The notes under the pieces: model-generated | What the model was told of the DNA's origin: nothing | What the model saw: the letters and a program-made list of their open reading frames with translations, nothing else | Database searches by the model: none | Shown: positions 16,880 to 25,430 of the stretch, in pieces | How the letters are laid out: the number at the start of each line of letters is the position of its first letter | Numbering within the stretch: the first letter of the stretch is position 1 | NCBI GenBank assembly: GCA_003512955.1 | Contig: DOTG01000016.1 | Location: forward strand, 76,857-140,856 | Origin: Marinilabiliales bacterium | GTDB taxonomy: Bacteria; Bacteroidota; Bacteroidia; Bacteroidales; SZUA-534 | Reading direction: 5' to 3' | Length of the DNA: 64,000 nucleotides | Made by a program: the position numbers and the translations under genes

Positions 16880-17974
16880 ATGAATAAAGAATCAAAAATA
16901 TACATTGCCGGACACAAAGGAATGGTAGGTTCGGCTATTCTGAGGGAATTGGAAAAACAAGGCTACTCGAACTTTGTTTATCGTGATTTCTCAGAACTCA
17001 ATCTAACCAATCAGCAGGCTGTAGCCGATTTCTTTGCTGCAGAAAAGCCGGAATATGTGGTTTTAGCAGCGGCAAAAGTGGGTGGTATTGTTGCCAACAA
17101 CACCTATCGTGCTCAGTTTATTTACGAGAACCTGATGATTCAGAATAACATCATTCACCAGGCTTATGTGCATGGAGTGAAGAAACTGTTGTTTTTAGGA
17201 TCCTCATGCATTTATCCCAAAATGGCACCGCAACCGCTTAAGGAGGAATATTTGCTTACCAGCGATTTGGAATATACCAATGAACCGTATGCGATAGCTA
17301 AAATTGCGGGTATTAAAATGTGCGAATCATACAACTTGCAGTATGGAACAAATTTTATCTCGGTGATGCCGACCAATTTATATGGACCGAACGATAATTA
17401 CGATTTGGAAAAAAGCCATGTTTTACCCGCATTAATTCGCAAAATGCATTTGGGTAAATGCTTAAGGAACAACGATTGGAAATCACTTCGTTCCGATTTA
17501 AATAAATTACCCATAGAGGGTGTAACCGGGGCTGACGCTGAAGATCAGATATTAGAAAAACTTGCTAAATATGGGATTAAGAAAGAAGTAAATGGAGAAG
17601 TTTCGGTTACCCTGTGGGGAACTGGAAGTCCTTATCGGGAGTTTCTTTATGTGGAAGACTTGGCAGAAGCCTGCGTTTATTGTCTGCAAAACATCGATTT
17701 TGTAAATCTTATAACTGATATCCGAAATCCTAAATCCGAAATCAAAAACACGCATATTAATATTGGTACTGGAAAAGATTTAACCATTAAAGAACTGGCT
17801 GAAAAAGTAAAAGAAATTGTTAACTTTGACGGCCAAATAATATGGGACTCAAGCAAACCCGATGGAACTCCTCGTAAACTTTTAGATGTTAGCAAAATTA
17901 ATGGTTTAGGCTGGAAAGAAAAAGTGAATTTGGAAGAGGGGATCAAAAGGGTTTATCAAAATTTTATAGGTTAA
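16880..17974 (+). CDS. fcl: GDP-L-fucose synthase
   Basis: A 364-residue SDR epimerase/reductase (GMER) that completes GDP-L-fucose. YIAGHKGMVGSAI is the NADP site, GSSCIYPKMAPQPLKE holds the catalytic serine, and YAIAKIAGIKMCE has the Tyr-Lys pair. Bacteroidota versions are longer than E. coli Fcl because of an inserted region around residues 190-240, seen here. In addition, codons for about nine residues near 281-289 (IRNPKSEIK) coincide with a four-unit heptamer repeat in the DNA, while the conserved THINIGTGKDLTIKEL follows in frame. The enzyme is probably still functional. Confidence 0.93.
   Translation: MNKESKIYIAGHKGMVGSAILRELEKQGYSNFVYRDFSELNLTNQQAVADFFAAEKPEYVVLAAAKVGGIVANNTYRAQFIYENLMIQNNIIHQAYVHGVKKLLFLGSSCIYPKMAPQPLKEEYLLTSDLEYTNEPYAIAKIAGIKMCESYNLQYGTNFISVMPTNLYGPNDNYDLEKSHVLPALIRKMHLGKCLRNNDWKSLRSDLNKLPIEGVTGADAEDQILEKLAKYGIKKEVNGEVSVTLWGTGSPYREFLYVEDLAEACVYCLQNIDFVNLITDIRNPKSEIKNTHINIGTGKDLTIKELAEKVKEIVNFDGQIIWDSSKPDGTPRKLLDVSKINGLGWKEKVNLEEGIKRVYQNFIG
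17720..17747. repeat. Four 7-bp repeats inside fcl
   Basis: ATCCGAA, ATCCTAA, ATCCGAA and ATCAAAA lie in exact register inside a surface-loop part of the fcl coding sequence. The reading frame stays open. Confidence 0.8.
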
Positions 17975-17986
17975 AAATATTTTAAA

Positions 17987-19276
17987 ATGTATCAAAAGAT
18001 AAAAAATAAGCAAGCAAAAATTTCAGTAATAGGGTTAGGTTACGTAGGGCTACCCATTGCTTTGGAGTTTGCAAAACAAGCAAAGGTTGTTGGTTTTGAT
18101 ATAAAACCAGACAGGGTGGAATTGATGAAAAAGAATATTGATCCAAGCAAGGAGTTAGATAGTAAGGATTTTGAAGGATGCGATATATTGTTTACAGCCA
18201 ATGTCGATGATTTAGAACAAGCACAATTTCATATAGTTGCTGTTCCTACTCCAATTGATGAACATAATCAGCCTGATTTAGGGCCTGTTTTGGCAGCAAG
18301 TCGAACTGTAGGAAAGATATTAAAAAAGGGAGATTATGTAGTATTTGAATCCACAGTTTATCCGGGTTGTACCGAGGAAGATTGTGTACCTGTTTTGGAG
18401 GAACTTTCAGGTTTGAAAATGGGTTTGGATTTTAAAGTTGGATTTTCACCAGAACGCATCAATCCTGGTGATAAAGAGCATACTTTGACTACTATAACCA
18501 AGGTGGTGTCGGGGAACGATGCTGAAGCATTACACAACATTGCCCATGTTTACGAAATGGTAATTAAAGCCGGGGTGCATCGCGCTCCCAGCATAAAAGT
18601 AGCCGAAGCAGCCAAAATAATTGAGAATACACAGCGCGATGTCAATATTGCCCTGATGAATGAACTATCGCTTATTTTTAGTCGTATGGGAATTAATACA
18701 TACGATGTGTTGGAAGCGGCCGGAACCAAATGGAATTTCCTTAAGTTTTTCCCCGGATTGGTAGGTGGCCATTGCATTGGTGTTGATCCCTATTATTTAC
18801 TTTACAAAGCCAAAGAGTTGGGTTACCATGCAAAGATGATTGATTCAGGCCGTTTTGTAAACGACAGCATGGGAGGCTATGTTGCCAAACAGGTGGTAAA
18901 AAAGATCATCAAGCAGGATAAAAATCCCAGAGAAGCAAGGGTGTTAATTATGGGAGTAACCTTTAAAGAGGATGTATCGGATATCCGCAACTCAAAAGTG
19001 GTGGATATTTTAAGGGAACTCGAATCATTCAGTGTAGGTGTAGATGCCATTGACCCACATGCCTCAATAGAAGAAGTACAGCATGAATACGGATACAAGA
19101 TGGTGGAACACCCCTGTGGAATTTATGATGCAATAATTTTAGCCGTTCAGCATGTCGAATACAAAAACTTATCAGAGGATTATTTTAAGTCTTTGCTTTC
19201 AAGCAGTGGGTTGTTTGTCGATTTAAAAGGAATATATCGATGCAAAATAAAAGAATTAAATTATTGGAGTTTGTAA
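17987..19276 (+). CDS. UDP-N-acetyl-hexosamine 6-dehydrogenase, TviB/WbpA-like (copy B)
   Basis: A paralogue of the gene at 1534, also 429 residues, with the same start MYQKIKNKQ, the GLGYVGLPIALEFA NAD site, GCTEEDC and GGHCIGVDP active site. Most of the central and C-terminal sequence is identical; differences cluster in the region after 300. Codon choice is more AT-rich than copy A, so the two copies are not recent identical duplicates. It sits 12 bp after fcl, and the GNAT gene of cassette B begins 132 bp later. Retaining this gene at the head of both cassettes argues that its uronic acid product is used by, or together with, the cassette. Confidence 0.9.
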   Translation: MYQKIKNKQAKISVIGLGYVGLPIALEFAKQAKVVGFDIKPDRVELMKKNIDPSKELDSKDFEGCDILFTANVDDLEQAQFHIVAVPTPIDEHNQPDLGPVLAASRTVGKILKKGDYVVFESTVYPGCTEEDCVPVLEELSGLKMGLDFKVGFSPERINPGDKEHTLTTITKVVSGNDAEALHNIAHVYEMVIKAGVHRAPSIKVAEAAKIIENTQRDVNIALMNELSLIFSRMGINTYDVLEAAGTKWNFLKFFPGLVGGHCIGVDPYYLLYKAKELGYHAKMIDSGRFVNDSMGGYVAKQVVKKIIKQDKNPREARVLIMGVTFKEDVSDIRNSKVVDILRELESFSVGVDAIDPHASIEEVQHEYGYKMVEHPCGIYDAIILAVQHVEYKNLSEDYFKSLLSSSGLFVDLKGIYRCKIKELNYWSL

Positions 19277-19384
19277 TTTTAGATATTTGCAGAGATTTGT
19301 TTAGCCACTAAATAAATAAAAATTTTGTTTTTTGATTACTTTATTCTCTGTGGAATACTTCTTTTTAAAATGTAAATTAATAAC

Positions 19385-19392
19385 TATTTTAG
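19385..19392 (+). promoter_or_regulatory. Possible -7 box for cassette B
   Basis: TATTTTAG is one base from TAnnTTTG and lies 16 nt before the GNAT start, the same relative place as TATTTTGG in copy A. Both are followed within about 10 nt by AAATTT. Weak support only. Confidence 0.3.
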
Positions 19393-19408
19393 CGCAAATT
19401 TTTGAACT

Positions 19409-20134
19409 ATGAGGGTTGTAGATGCTATTTGGGAAAAGCGAAATTTGGGGGTTGATTGCAAGGAGATTGTTATTGAAGATTCCGATTTCATAACCGTAGT
19501 AAAAAAAAAGGAATTATTACTGTTGAATACACCTTATGTTGTTGTAAAAGTTCCTGTCAACCGATTCGACATTAATACCTATCTCTCCAATTTAGGGTTT
19601 ACCTATATTGAAGGGAGTATTAACTTTCAATTGAGACTTTTCGAAGCCAAATTGCTACCGTTGCAGGAGCGACTTAATAAGGTTGTGGAATATAGAGAAA
19701 TGGAGTCGAAAGATTTAACCGGATTGTATACCGAGATTCATAATGGACTTTTTGGTACCGATCGTATAATACTTGATCCTTATTTTACTAAAGAACAAGC
19801 CGCTCAACGATATTGTAACTGGATTGCCGATGAATTGGAGCGTGGGTCACAGGCTTATAAAATAACCTACAAAACAGATACTATCGGTTTTTTCACCTTT
19901 AAACAGATTGATGAGGGAGTATTTTATCCATTTTTGGCCGGACTTTATAAAAAGTTTGAATCTTTGGGAATGGGCTTTACTACCTTACGAAAACCCATTG
20001 ATGAATCTATTGCACGAGGTGGTAAAATGATATCTACTTATGCATCGACCAATAACTTACCTGTTGTCAGAAGTCATACACAACAAGGTTTTCTGTTAAA
20101 CAATTTGCAATATGTTTTTGTAAAACACAATTAA
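19409..20134 (+). CDS. GNAT-family N-acyltransferase, WecD-like (copy B)
   Basis: A 241-residue counterpart of the gene at 2922, equal in length. The C-terminal GNAT half is best conserved: GFFTFKQIDEGVFYPFLAGLY, GMGFTTLRKPIDESI and NNLPVVRSHTQQGF. The N-terminal 80 residues differ much more between copies (for example EDSDFITVVKKKELL against EAHDSLEDLSGIKAL), the region expected to recognise the acceptor or a distinct acyl group. This pattern suggests the two transferases have different specificity rather than redundant roles. Confidence 0.75.
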   Translation: MRVVDAIWEKRNLGVDCKEIVIEDSDFITVVKKKELLLLNTPYVVVKVPVNRFDINTYLSNLGFTYIEGSINFQLRLFEAKLLPLQERLNKVVEYREMESKDLTGLYTEIHNGLFGTDRIILDPYFTKEQAAQRYCNWIADELERGSQAYKITYKTDTIGFFTFKQIDEGVFYPFLAGLYKKFESLGMGFTTLRKPIDESIARGGKMISTYASTNNLPVVRSHTQQGFLLNNLQYVFVKHN

Positions 20135-20150
20135 TTAAAATATAGTTTGG

Positions 20151-20387
20151 ATGGATACGATTCAAAAATACAAAGAAGTTTTTATCAACCATCTTCAGGT
20201 TACTGAAGATCAATTGTCAACCTTAACCTACCAATCTGTTTCAACTTGGGATTCAGTGGGGCATATGGGGTTAATGGCAAATTTGGAAGATGCCTTTGAT
20301 ATAATGTTGGATACTGATGACATAATTGATTTCTCTTCATACGTAAAAGGTAAAGAGATTTTAGCAAAATACGATGTCAAGCTGTAG
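20151..20387 (+). CDS. Acyl carrier protein (copy B)
   Basis: A 78-residue carrier protein, same length as copy A, with phosphopantetheine Ser35 in WDSVGHMG and the acidic recognition helix EDAFDIMLDTDDI. The stretch STLTYQSV before the site is shared by both copies and is not usual for fatty-acid ACP. It overlaps the SDR gene by 14 bp, so the ACP-SDR coupling is conserved between cassettes. Confidence 0.88.
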   Translation: MDTIQKYKEVFINHLQVTEDQLSTLTYQSVSTWDSVGHMGLMANLEDAFDIMLDTDDIIDFSSYVKGKEILAKYDVKL

Positions 20388-21126
20388 ATTACTCGAAAAC
20401 AAAGTAGCCCTTATAACAGGGGTTAATCGCGGAATTGGGCAAACGATTATGGAATTATTTGCCCAAAACGGAGCTAATATTTGGGCTTGTTACCGTACGC
20501 TAGATATCGATTTTGAAGCCAAATTAAAAAGTTTGGCCACCAATAATAAGGTTTCAATTAAGAGTTTACATTTTGATTTAGCTAACGAACAGCAGATTAA
20601 AGATAGTCTGAGGCCATTGTTAAAAAATCGTGATCGTATTGACATTTTGGTTAATAATGCTGGTGTTGCACATGGTAGTTTTTTTCAGATGACATCAATT
20701 CAACAAATACGTGATATTTTCAATATTAATTTTTTCTCTCAATTGCTCATAACCCAACTGGTTACAAAATTAATGAAAAAGCAACAATCGGGTAGTGTTA
20801 TAAATCTGGCATCCATAGCAGGTATAGACCCCGAAGAGGGTTTTATTGCCTATGGCTCAAGTAAAGCAGCCCTTATTTACGCCACTAAAACACTTGCTAT
20901 GGAGCTAGGTCCCGATAATATAAGGGTAAACGCGATAGCCCCGGGTTTAACTGATACAAGCATGGCTCGACAGATGGAAGTAAAAGCAAAAGAAAGGATG
21001 ATAAATCAGAGTTCAATGAAGCGATTAGCGACCCCCGATGAAATAGCAAAGGTAACTTTATTTTTGGCTTCGGATAATGCACAATTTATTAATGGTCAAG
21101 TGATTCGTGTCGATGGAGGAATGTAA
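20374..21126 (+). CDS. SDR-family oxidoreductase, FabG-like (copy B)
   Basis: A 250-residue classical SDR with TGVNRGIG, LVNNAGVAHG, NLASIAG and the YGSSK catalytic pair; the C-terminus NGQVIRVDGGM matches copy A. Start ATG lies inside the ACP gene. The HG-S/G-FFQMTS segment after NNAG is common to both copies and marks a subgroup distinct from housekeeping FabG. Probable keto reduction in the cassette pathway. Confidence 0.88.
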   Translation: MSSCRLLENKVALITGVNRGIGQTIMELFAQNGANIWACYRTLDIDFEAKLKSLATNNKVSIKSLHFDLANEQQIKDSLRPLLKNRDRIDILVNNAGVAHGSFFQMTSIQQIRDIFNINFFSQLLITQLVTKLMKKQQSGSVINLASIAGIDPEEGFIAYGSSKAALIYATKTLAMELGPDNIRVNAIAPGLTDTSMARQMEVKAKERMINQSSMKRLATPDEIAKVTLFLASDNAQFINGQVIRVDGGM

Positions 21127-21127
21127 T

Positions 21128-21973
21128 ATGATGGAGACCAACTTAAAAATTAAAACACAACAATTGGCCATTGCATTACGAAATAGGGCGCTTAAAATGG
21201 CGCTCGATTCTGGCAGCAACGGAGCACACTTAGGAGGTGGTTTATCGGCTATTGAGATTTTTGCTACACTTTATGGAGCTGTAATGAAATACAATTCGGC
21301 CAAGCCCGATGATAAAGAACGCGATCGTTTAATTGTGAGTAAAGGACATTGTGTGTTAGCTTATTATACGGCACTCAACAGTTTCGGATTTCTTTCGGAT
21401 GACGAATTATTGTTATTTGAGCAAAACGGAAGTTTTTTGCATGGACATGCTACACGGGATATATCCAAGGGAATTGAGTTTTCAGGAGGTAGTTTGGGAA
21501 TGGGTGTTCCTTATGCGGTTGGGGTAGCCATTGCTGGGAAACGTGCCCGGCTTAATCATCATGTTTATGTTATTGTTGGTGATGGCGAATGCAATGAAGG
21601 CTCAGTTTGGGAGGCATTAATGTCGGCATCGCATTTCAAACTCGATAATATTACCCTAATAATTGATGATAATAAACTTCAATACGATGGTGAAAGTAAA
21701 GATGTGCTCAATGTTGGTAGTTTAGCATCAAAGCTTGATGCCTTTGGTTTTAAAACACAAAGCGTTGATGGACATAATGTTGAGGCATTATATAATGCTT
21801 TCGCTCAAAAAGCTATTGGTAAACCCAATGCTATTGTCGCCAATACGGTAAAAGGAAAGGGAGTGTCGTTTATGGAGTATAGAAAAGAATGGCATCATAG
21901 CCGTTTAACCCCGGAACAATTCCAATTAGCTATGGCCGAACAACCAACCCTTATTTTGAAGTCAGATGATTGA
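21128..21973 (+). CDS. Transketolase-like, N-terminal (pyrophosphate-binding) subunit (copy B)
   Basis: A 281-residue PP-domain subunit with GDGECNEG near 151-158 and DDNKLQYDG. I place the start at ATG 21128, one base after the SDR stop, instead of an in-frame upstream start inside the SDR gene; this gives almost the same length as copy A. HLGGGLSAIEIFATLYG and SKGHCVLAYYTALN are shared with copy A. It overlaps the C-terminal subunit by 8 bp (ATGATTGA). Confidence 0.9.
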   Translation: MMETNLKIKTQQLAIALRNRALKMALDSGSNGAHLGGGLSAIEIFATLYGAVMKYNSAKPDDKERDRLIVSKGHCVLAYYTALNSFGFLSDDELLLFEQNGSFLHGHATRDISKGIEFSGGSLGMGVPYAVGVAIAGKRARLNHHVYVIVGDGECNEGSVWEALMSASHFKLDNITLIIDDNKLQYDGESKDVLNVGSLASKLDAFGFKTQSVDGHNVEALYNAFAQKAIGKPNAIVANTVKGKGVSFMEYRKEWHHSRLTPEQFQLAMAEQPTLILKSDD

Positions 21974-22943
21974 ATTCACTTCTATAAATTTCAGAACTTG
22001 GGCCAAATTGGGCCAACGCGGTGCATTTTTTGGGGTAGCTGTATTTGATATTGCGGAGCAATATCCTAAATTAATGATTGTTACGGCTGATTTAGGTTTT
22101 TTATCGGGATTAGAGCGGTTTATGAACCAGCATCCCCAAAAATTTGTAAACGTTGGTATAGCCGAACAAAATATGATTGGTGTATCAGCAGGTTTGGCCG
22201 ATGAGGGTCACATTGTGTTTGCCACCACCTATGCCACTTTTATAACCATGCGGAGTTGCGAACAGGTACGCCATTATCTGGGTTATATGCAAAGCAACGT
22301 AAAAATTGTAGGTTCGGGAGCAGGGTTGGTAATGGGTTTTTCGGGTAATACGCATTACACTATCGAGGATTTATCCATGGTGCGTGCTATTCCCAATATC
22401 ACTATTTTATCTCCAGCCGATGCTACCGAGTCGGTTAAAATAGCTTTGGCTGCGGCAAATCACAATGGACCAGTTTACGTGCGGTTAACAGGTGAGCTTA
22501 ATAACCCAATGGTATATAAAGAGGATTACCCGTTTGAAATAGGCAAGGCAGTTGTTTTGCGCCCATTAGGTAATGTTACTGTTTTTGCTACTGGCAGCAT
22601 GGTTTACAATGCCATCAAAGCTGCCGAAATATTGGAGGCAAAAGGAATTCTGGTAAGGGTGGTTAATATACATACAATAAAACCTATTGATGAAGCCGCC
22701 ATTATGGAATCAACCCAAATATCAAAACTTTTAGTTTCGGTTGAGGAACACAGTAAAATAGGAGGTTTGGGTGCGGTCGTTGCCGAGTGCATCACGCAAT
22801 TTGGTGTAGCAGTACCACTTTTACGCTTAGGTATTGACGATGCGTTTAAGCATTGCGGAAACTATAAGTATAATCTCGAACAAAATGGACTCTTGCCCGA
22901 ACAACTGGCAAGTGCCATCGAAAACCGATACATAGCCCTTTAA
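21966..22943 (+). CDS. Transketolase-like, Pyr and C-terminal subunit (copy B)
   Basis: A 325-residue protein of the same length as copy A; Glu67 in GIAEQNM is the thiamine-activating residue. FRTWAKLGQRGAFFGVAVF, FATTYATFITMRSCEQ and VEEHSKIGGLGAVVAE place it in the transketolase/DXS C-terminal subunit group. Conservation between copies is among the highest in the cassette, so the ketol-transfer step is probably the same in both pathways. Confidence 0.9.
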   Translation: MIEFTSINFRTWAKLGQRGAFFGVAVFDIAEQYPKLMIVTADLGFLSGLERFMNQHPQKFVNVGIAEQNMIGVSAGLADEGHIVFATTYATFITMRSCEQVRHYLGYMQSNVKIVGSGAGLVMGFSGNTHYTIEDLSMVRAIPNITILSPADATESVKIALAAANHNGPVYVRLTGELNNPMVYKEDYPFEIGKAVVLRPLGNVTVFATGSMVYNAIKAAEILEAKGILVRVVNIHTIKPIDEAAIMESTQISKLLVSVEEHSKIGGLGAVVAECITQFGVAVPLLRLGIDDAFKHCGNYKYNLEQNGLLPEQLASAIENRYIAL

Positions 22944-22944
22944 T

Positions 22945-24351
22945 ATGGTCATTATTAATGGTTTTAACCAATATTCTAATAATAAGTTAGCAATTTGCGA
23001 TGATGGCCGGATACTCTATTATTCAGATTTTAATGTGTTCGACAATCAGTTTAAAGCAAAAACAAAGACTCGAAGTCTGGCGTTTTGTTTTTGTAAAAAT
23101 ACACCAGCCTCTTTATTTGGCTATTTAGGAATGATTTCGAACAAAGTGGTTCCCATTATGCTCGATGCCAAACTTGAGGCCCAACTTCGAACAACGTTAT
23201 TTGAAATATATACTCCAACATATATTTGGTTGCCTTCTGATATGGTTGGTGAATTTAAAGCAGGCACCGAAGTTTTTTCGTGGGAATCATACACATTGTT
23301 AACATTTGATAGCAGCAATTCAAAACCCTTGCATCCCGACCTAGCATTGCTTTTTGCGACATCAGGAAGTACAGGCAGTCCCAAATTGGTTCGTATTAGT
23401 TACGAAAATTTGTTATCTAATGCCAATTCAATTGCCGAATACCTATCAATTGATGAAAATGAGCGCCCCATTACGGCTTTGCCCATGAATTATTCTTTTG
23501 GGTTATCAATAATAAACAGCCATTTAATTAAAGGTGCCACCTTGCTTCTTACCGATAAATCGGTTATGGAAAAGGGTTTCTGGGAGTTGCTTAAAAGTGG
23601 AAAAGCCACATCGCTCAGTGGAGTGCCTTATACTTTTGAAATGTTAAGTATGTTACGCTTTTTCAAAATGGAATTGCCGCATTTAAAAACACTTACTCAG
23701 GCAGGGGGTAAACTAAACTTAAAATATACAAATGAGTTTGCCGCTTTCTGCCATACTATGGGTAAACGATTTTTTGTAATGTATGGTCAAACAGAGGCCA
23801 CTGCCCGAATGGCCTATTTGCCGAATGAATATGCAGTAGCAAAGGCAGGTAGTATGGGTATTGCCATACCTGGAGGCGAATTTTGGCTTATCGACCATCA
23901 GAAACAAATAATTCAAGAGCCTGAAGTTGTAGGAGAATTGGTTTATCGTGGTAAAAATGTATCAATGGGATACGCAGAAGGCATAAATGATCTTGCCAAA
24001 GCTGATGAAAACAATGGAATACTTTATACCGGCGATATGGCAAAGCGAGATGCTGAGGGATTCTATTATATTGTGGGAAGAAACAAGCGTTTTATAAAGC
24101 TTTTTGGCAATCGGGTAAATTTGGACGAAACAGAACAGATATTGAAAAATATGGTACCCGAATGTGCCTGTGTTGGTGTTGATGACCAAATGGTTATATA
24201 TATTACAGAGCCTACCCAAACTGAAAATGTTATAAATTATATATCAGGTAAAACTGGAATAAATCCTAAGGCATTTTCAGTAAAATGTATTGACACAATT
24301 CCAAAAAACCCATCGGGTAAAACCCTTTATGCCCAATTAGCTAATCAATAA
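22945..24351 (+). CDS. AMP-forming acyl ligase (copy B)
   Basis: A 468-residue adenylate-forming enzyme. LLFATSGSTGSPKLVRIS, YGQTEATARMAYLP, YTGDMAKRDAEG and the NPSGKT catalytic lysine are intact. The first 130 residues (which shape the acid pocket in this superfamily only in part) have diverged more than the core, so the acid used could differ from copy A; this is inference. The stop overlaps the LuxE start (TAATG). Confidence 0.88.
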   Translation: MVIINGFNQYSNNKLAICDDGRILYYSDFNVFDNQFKAKTKTRSLAFCFCKNTPASLFGYLGMISNKVVPIMLDAKLEAQLRTTLFEIYTPTYIWLPSDMVGEFKAGTEVFSWESYTLLTFDSSNSKPLHPDLALLFATSGSTGSPKLVRISYENLLSNANSIAEYLSIDENERPITALPMNYSFGLSIINSHLIKGATLLLTDKSVMEKGFWELLKSGKATSLSGVPYTFEMLSMLRFFKMELPHLKTLTQAGGKLNLKYTNEFAAFCHTMGKRFFVMYGQTEATARMAYLPNEYAVAKAGSMGIAIPGGEFWLIDHQKQIIQEPEVVGELVYRGKNVSMGYAEGINDLAKADENNGILYTGDMAKRDAEGFYYIVGRNKRFIKLFGNRVNLDETEQILKNMVPECACVGVDDQMVIYITEPTQTENVINYISGKTGINPKAFSVKCIDTIPKNPSGKTLYAQLANQ

Positions 24352-25430
24352 TGGAACTAACTGACTTTTTAAACATTCCCCCTTACCATCTTAATAGTAC
24401 CCAAAAAAGGGAACTGTTGAATGAATACTTAGGCCAGTTAACGCGTTATCATTATCAAAATTGCGAACCCTACAAAAAAATGTTGGATGCTTACGGATTT
24501 GATATATCGGCTAATGCTGGTTATGAGGCAATTCCGTTTTTGCCTGTTCGACTTTTCAAATTGTTCGACTTATTGAGTATTCCCAAAAGTGAGGTGGTAA
24601 AAACTATGACATCTTCGGGTACAACGGGACAACAGGTTTCAAAAATTTTTCTTGACAAGGATACAGCAGCCAACCAGACCAAAGTTTTAACCAAAATTGT
24701 ATCGTCAGTAATTGGGAAACAGCGAGTTCCCATGATTATAATAGATTCAGAATCGGTCTTAAAAGACCGTAATATGTTTTCGGCAAGAGGAGCGGGTATT
24801 TTAGGTTTTTCGATGTTTGGAGCCAAACGTATTTATGCACTGAATGAAAATATGGAGTTGAATACTGATGGTATTTGCGAGTTTTTGGAAAACCACAAAG
24901 GTGAACGTATTTTTCTGTTTGGGTTTACGTTTATGATTTGGCAGCATTTTTATAAAGAACTGGTAGCAAAAAAAATAAAGCTTGATTTATCTAATGGCGT
25001 ATTGATTCATGGCGGCGGATGGAAAAAATTGGCAGCAGAGTCTATCTCATCAGCAGAGTTTAAGCAAAAACTAAATCAGGTCTGCGGCATTAACAATGTG
25101 CACGACTATTATGGAATGGTGGAACAAACCGGTTCAATTTATATGGAATGTGAAGCCGGGTATTTGCACGCATCGGTTTTTTCGGATGTGGTTATCCGCC
25201 GCGCCACTGATTTTTCAATTGCAAGGGTAGGTGAAAGAGGAATAATTCAGGTTGTTTCGGTTTTGCCCAAAAGTTACCCGGGCCACTCCTTATTAACCGA
25301 GGATGAAGGAATGCTAATGGGTGAAGATAATTGCCCATGCGGACGAAAAGGAAAATATTTTAAAATTGTGGGTAGGCTACAAAATGCTGAAATAAGAGGA
25401 TGCAGTGATGTTTATGCAACAAAATTTTAA
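24351..25430 (+). CDS. LuxE-like acyl-protein synthetase (copy B)
   Basis: A 359-residue protein of exactly the same length as copy A, with MTSSGTTGQQVSKIFLD, HDYYGMVEQTGSIYMEC, CPCGRKGKYFKIVGRL and the near-terminal cysteine C351 in EIRGCSDVYA. Both copies begin with an N-terminal IPPY motif after about ten residues (SIPPYSLDKSQK, NIPPYHLNSTQK). It overlaps the LuxC-like gene, as in copy A. Confidence 0.88.
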   Translation: MELTDFLNIPPYHLNSTQKRELLNEYLGQLTRYHYQNCEPYKKMLDAYGFDISANAGYEAIPFLPVRLFKLFDLLSIPKSEVVKTMTSSGTTGQQVSKIFLDKDTAANQTKVLTKIVSSVIGKQRVPMIIIDSESVLKDRNMFSARGAGILGFSMFGAKRIYALNENMELNTDGICEFLENHKGERIFLFGFTFMIWQHFYKELVAKKIKLDLSNGVLIHGGGWKKLAAESISSAEFKQKLNQVCGINNVHDYYGMVEQTGSIYMECEAGYLHASVFSDVVIRRATDFSIARVGERGIIQVVSVLPKSYPGHSLLTEDEGMLMGEDNCPCGRKGKYFKIVGRLQNAEIRGCSDVYATKF

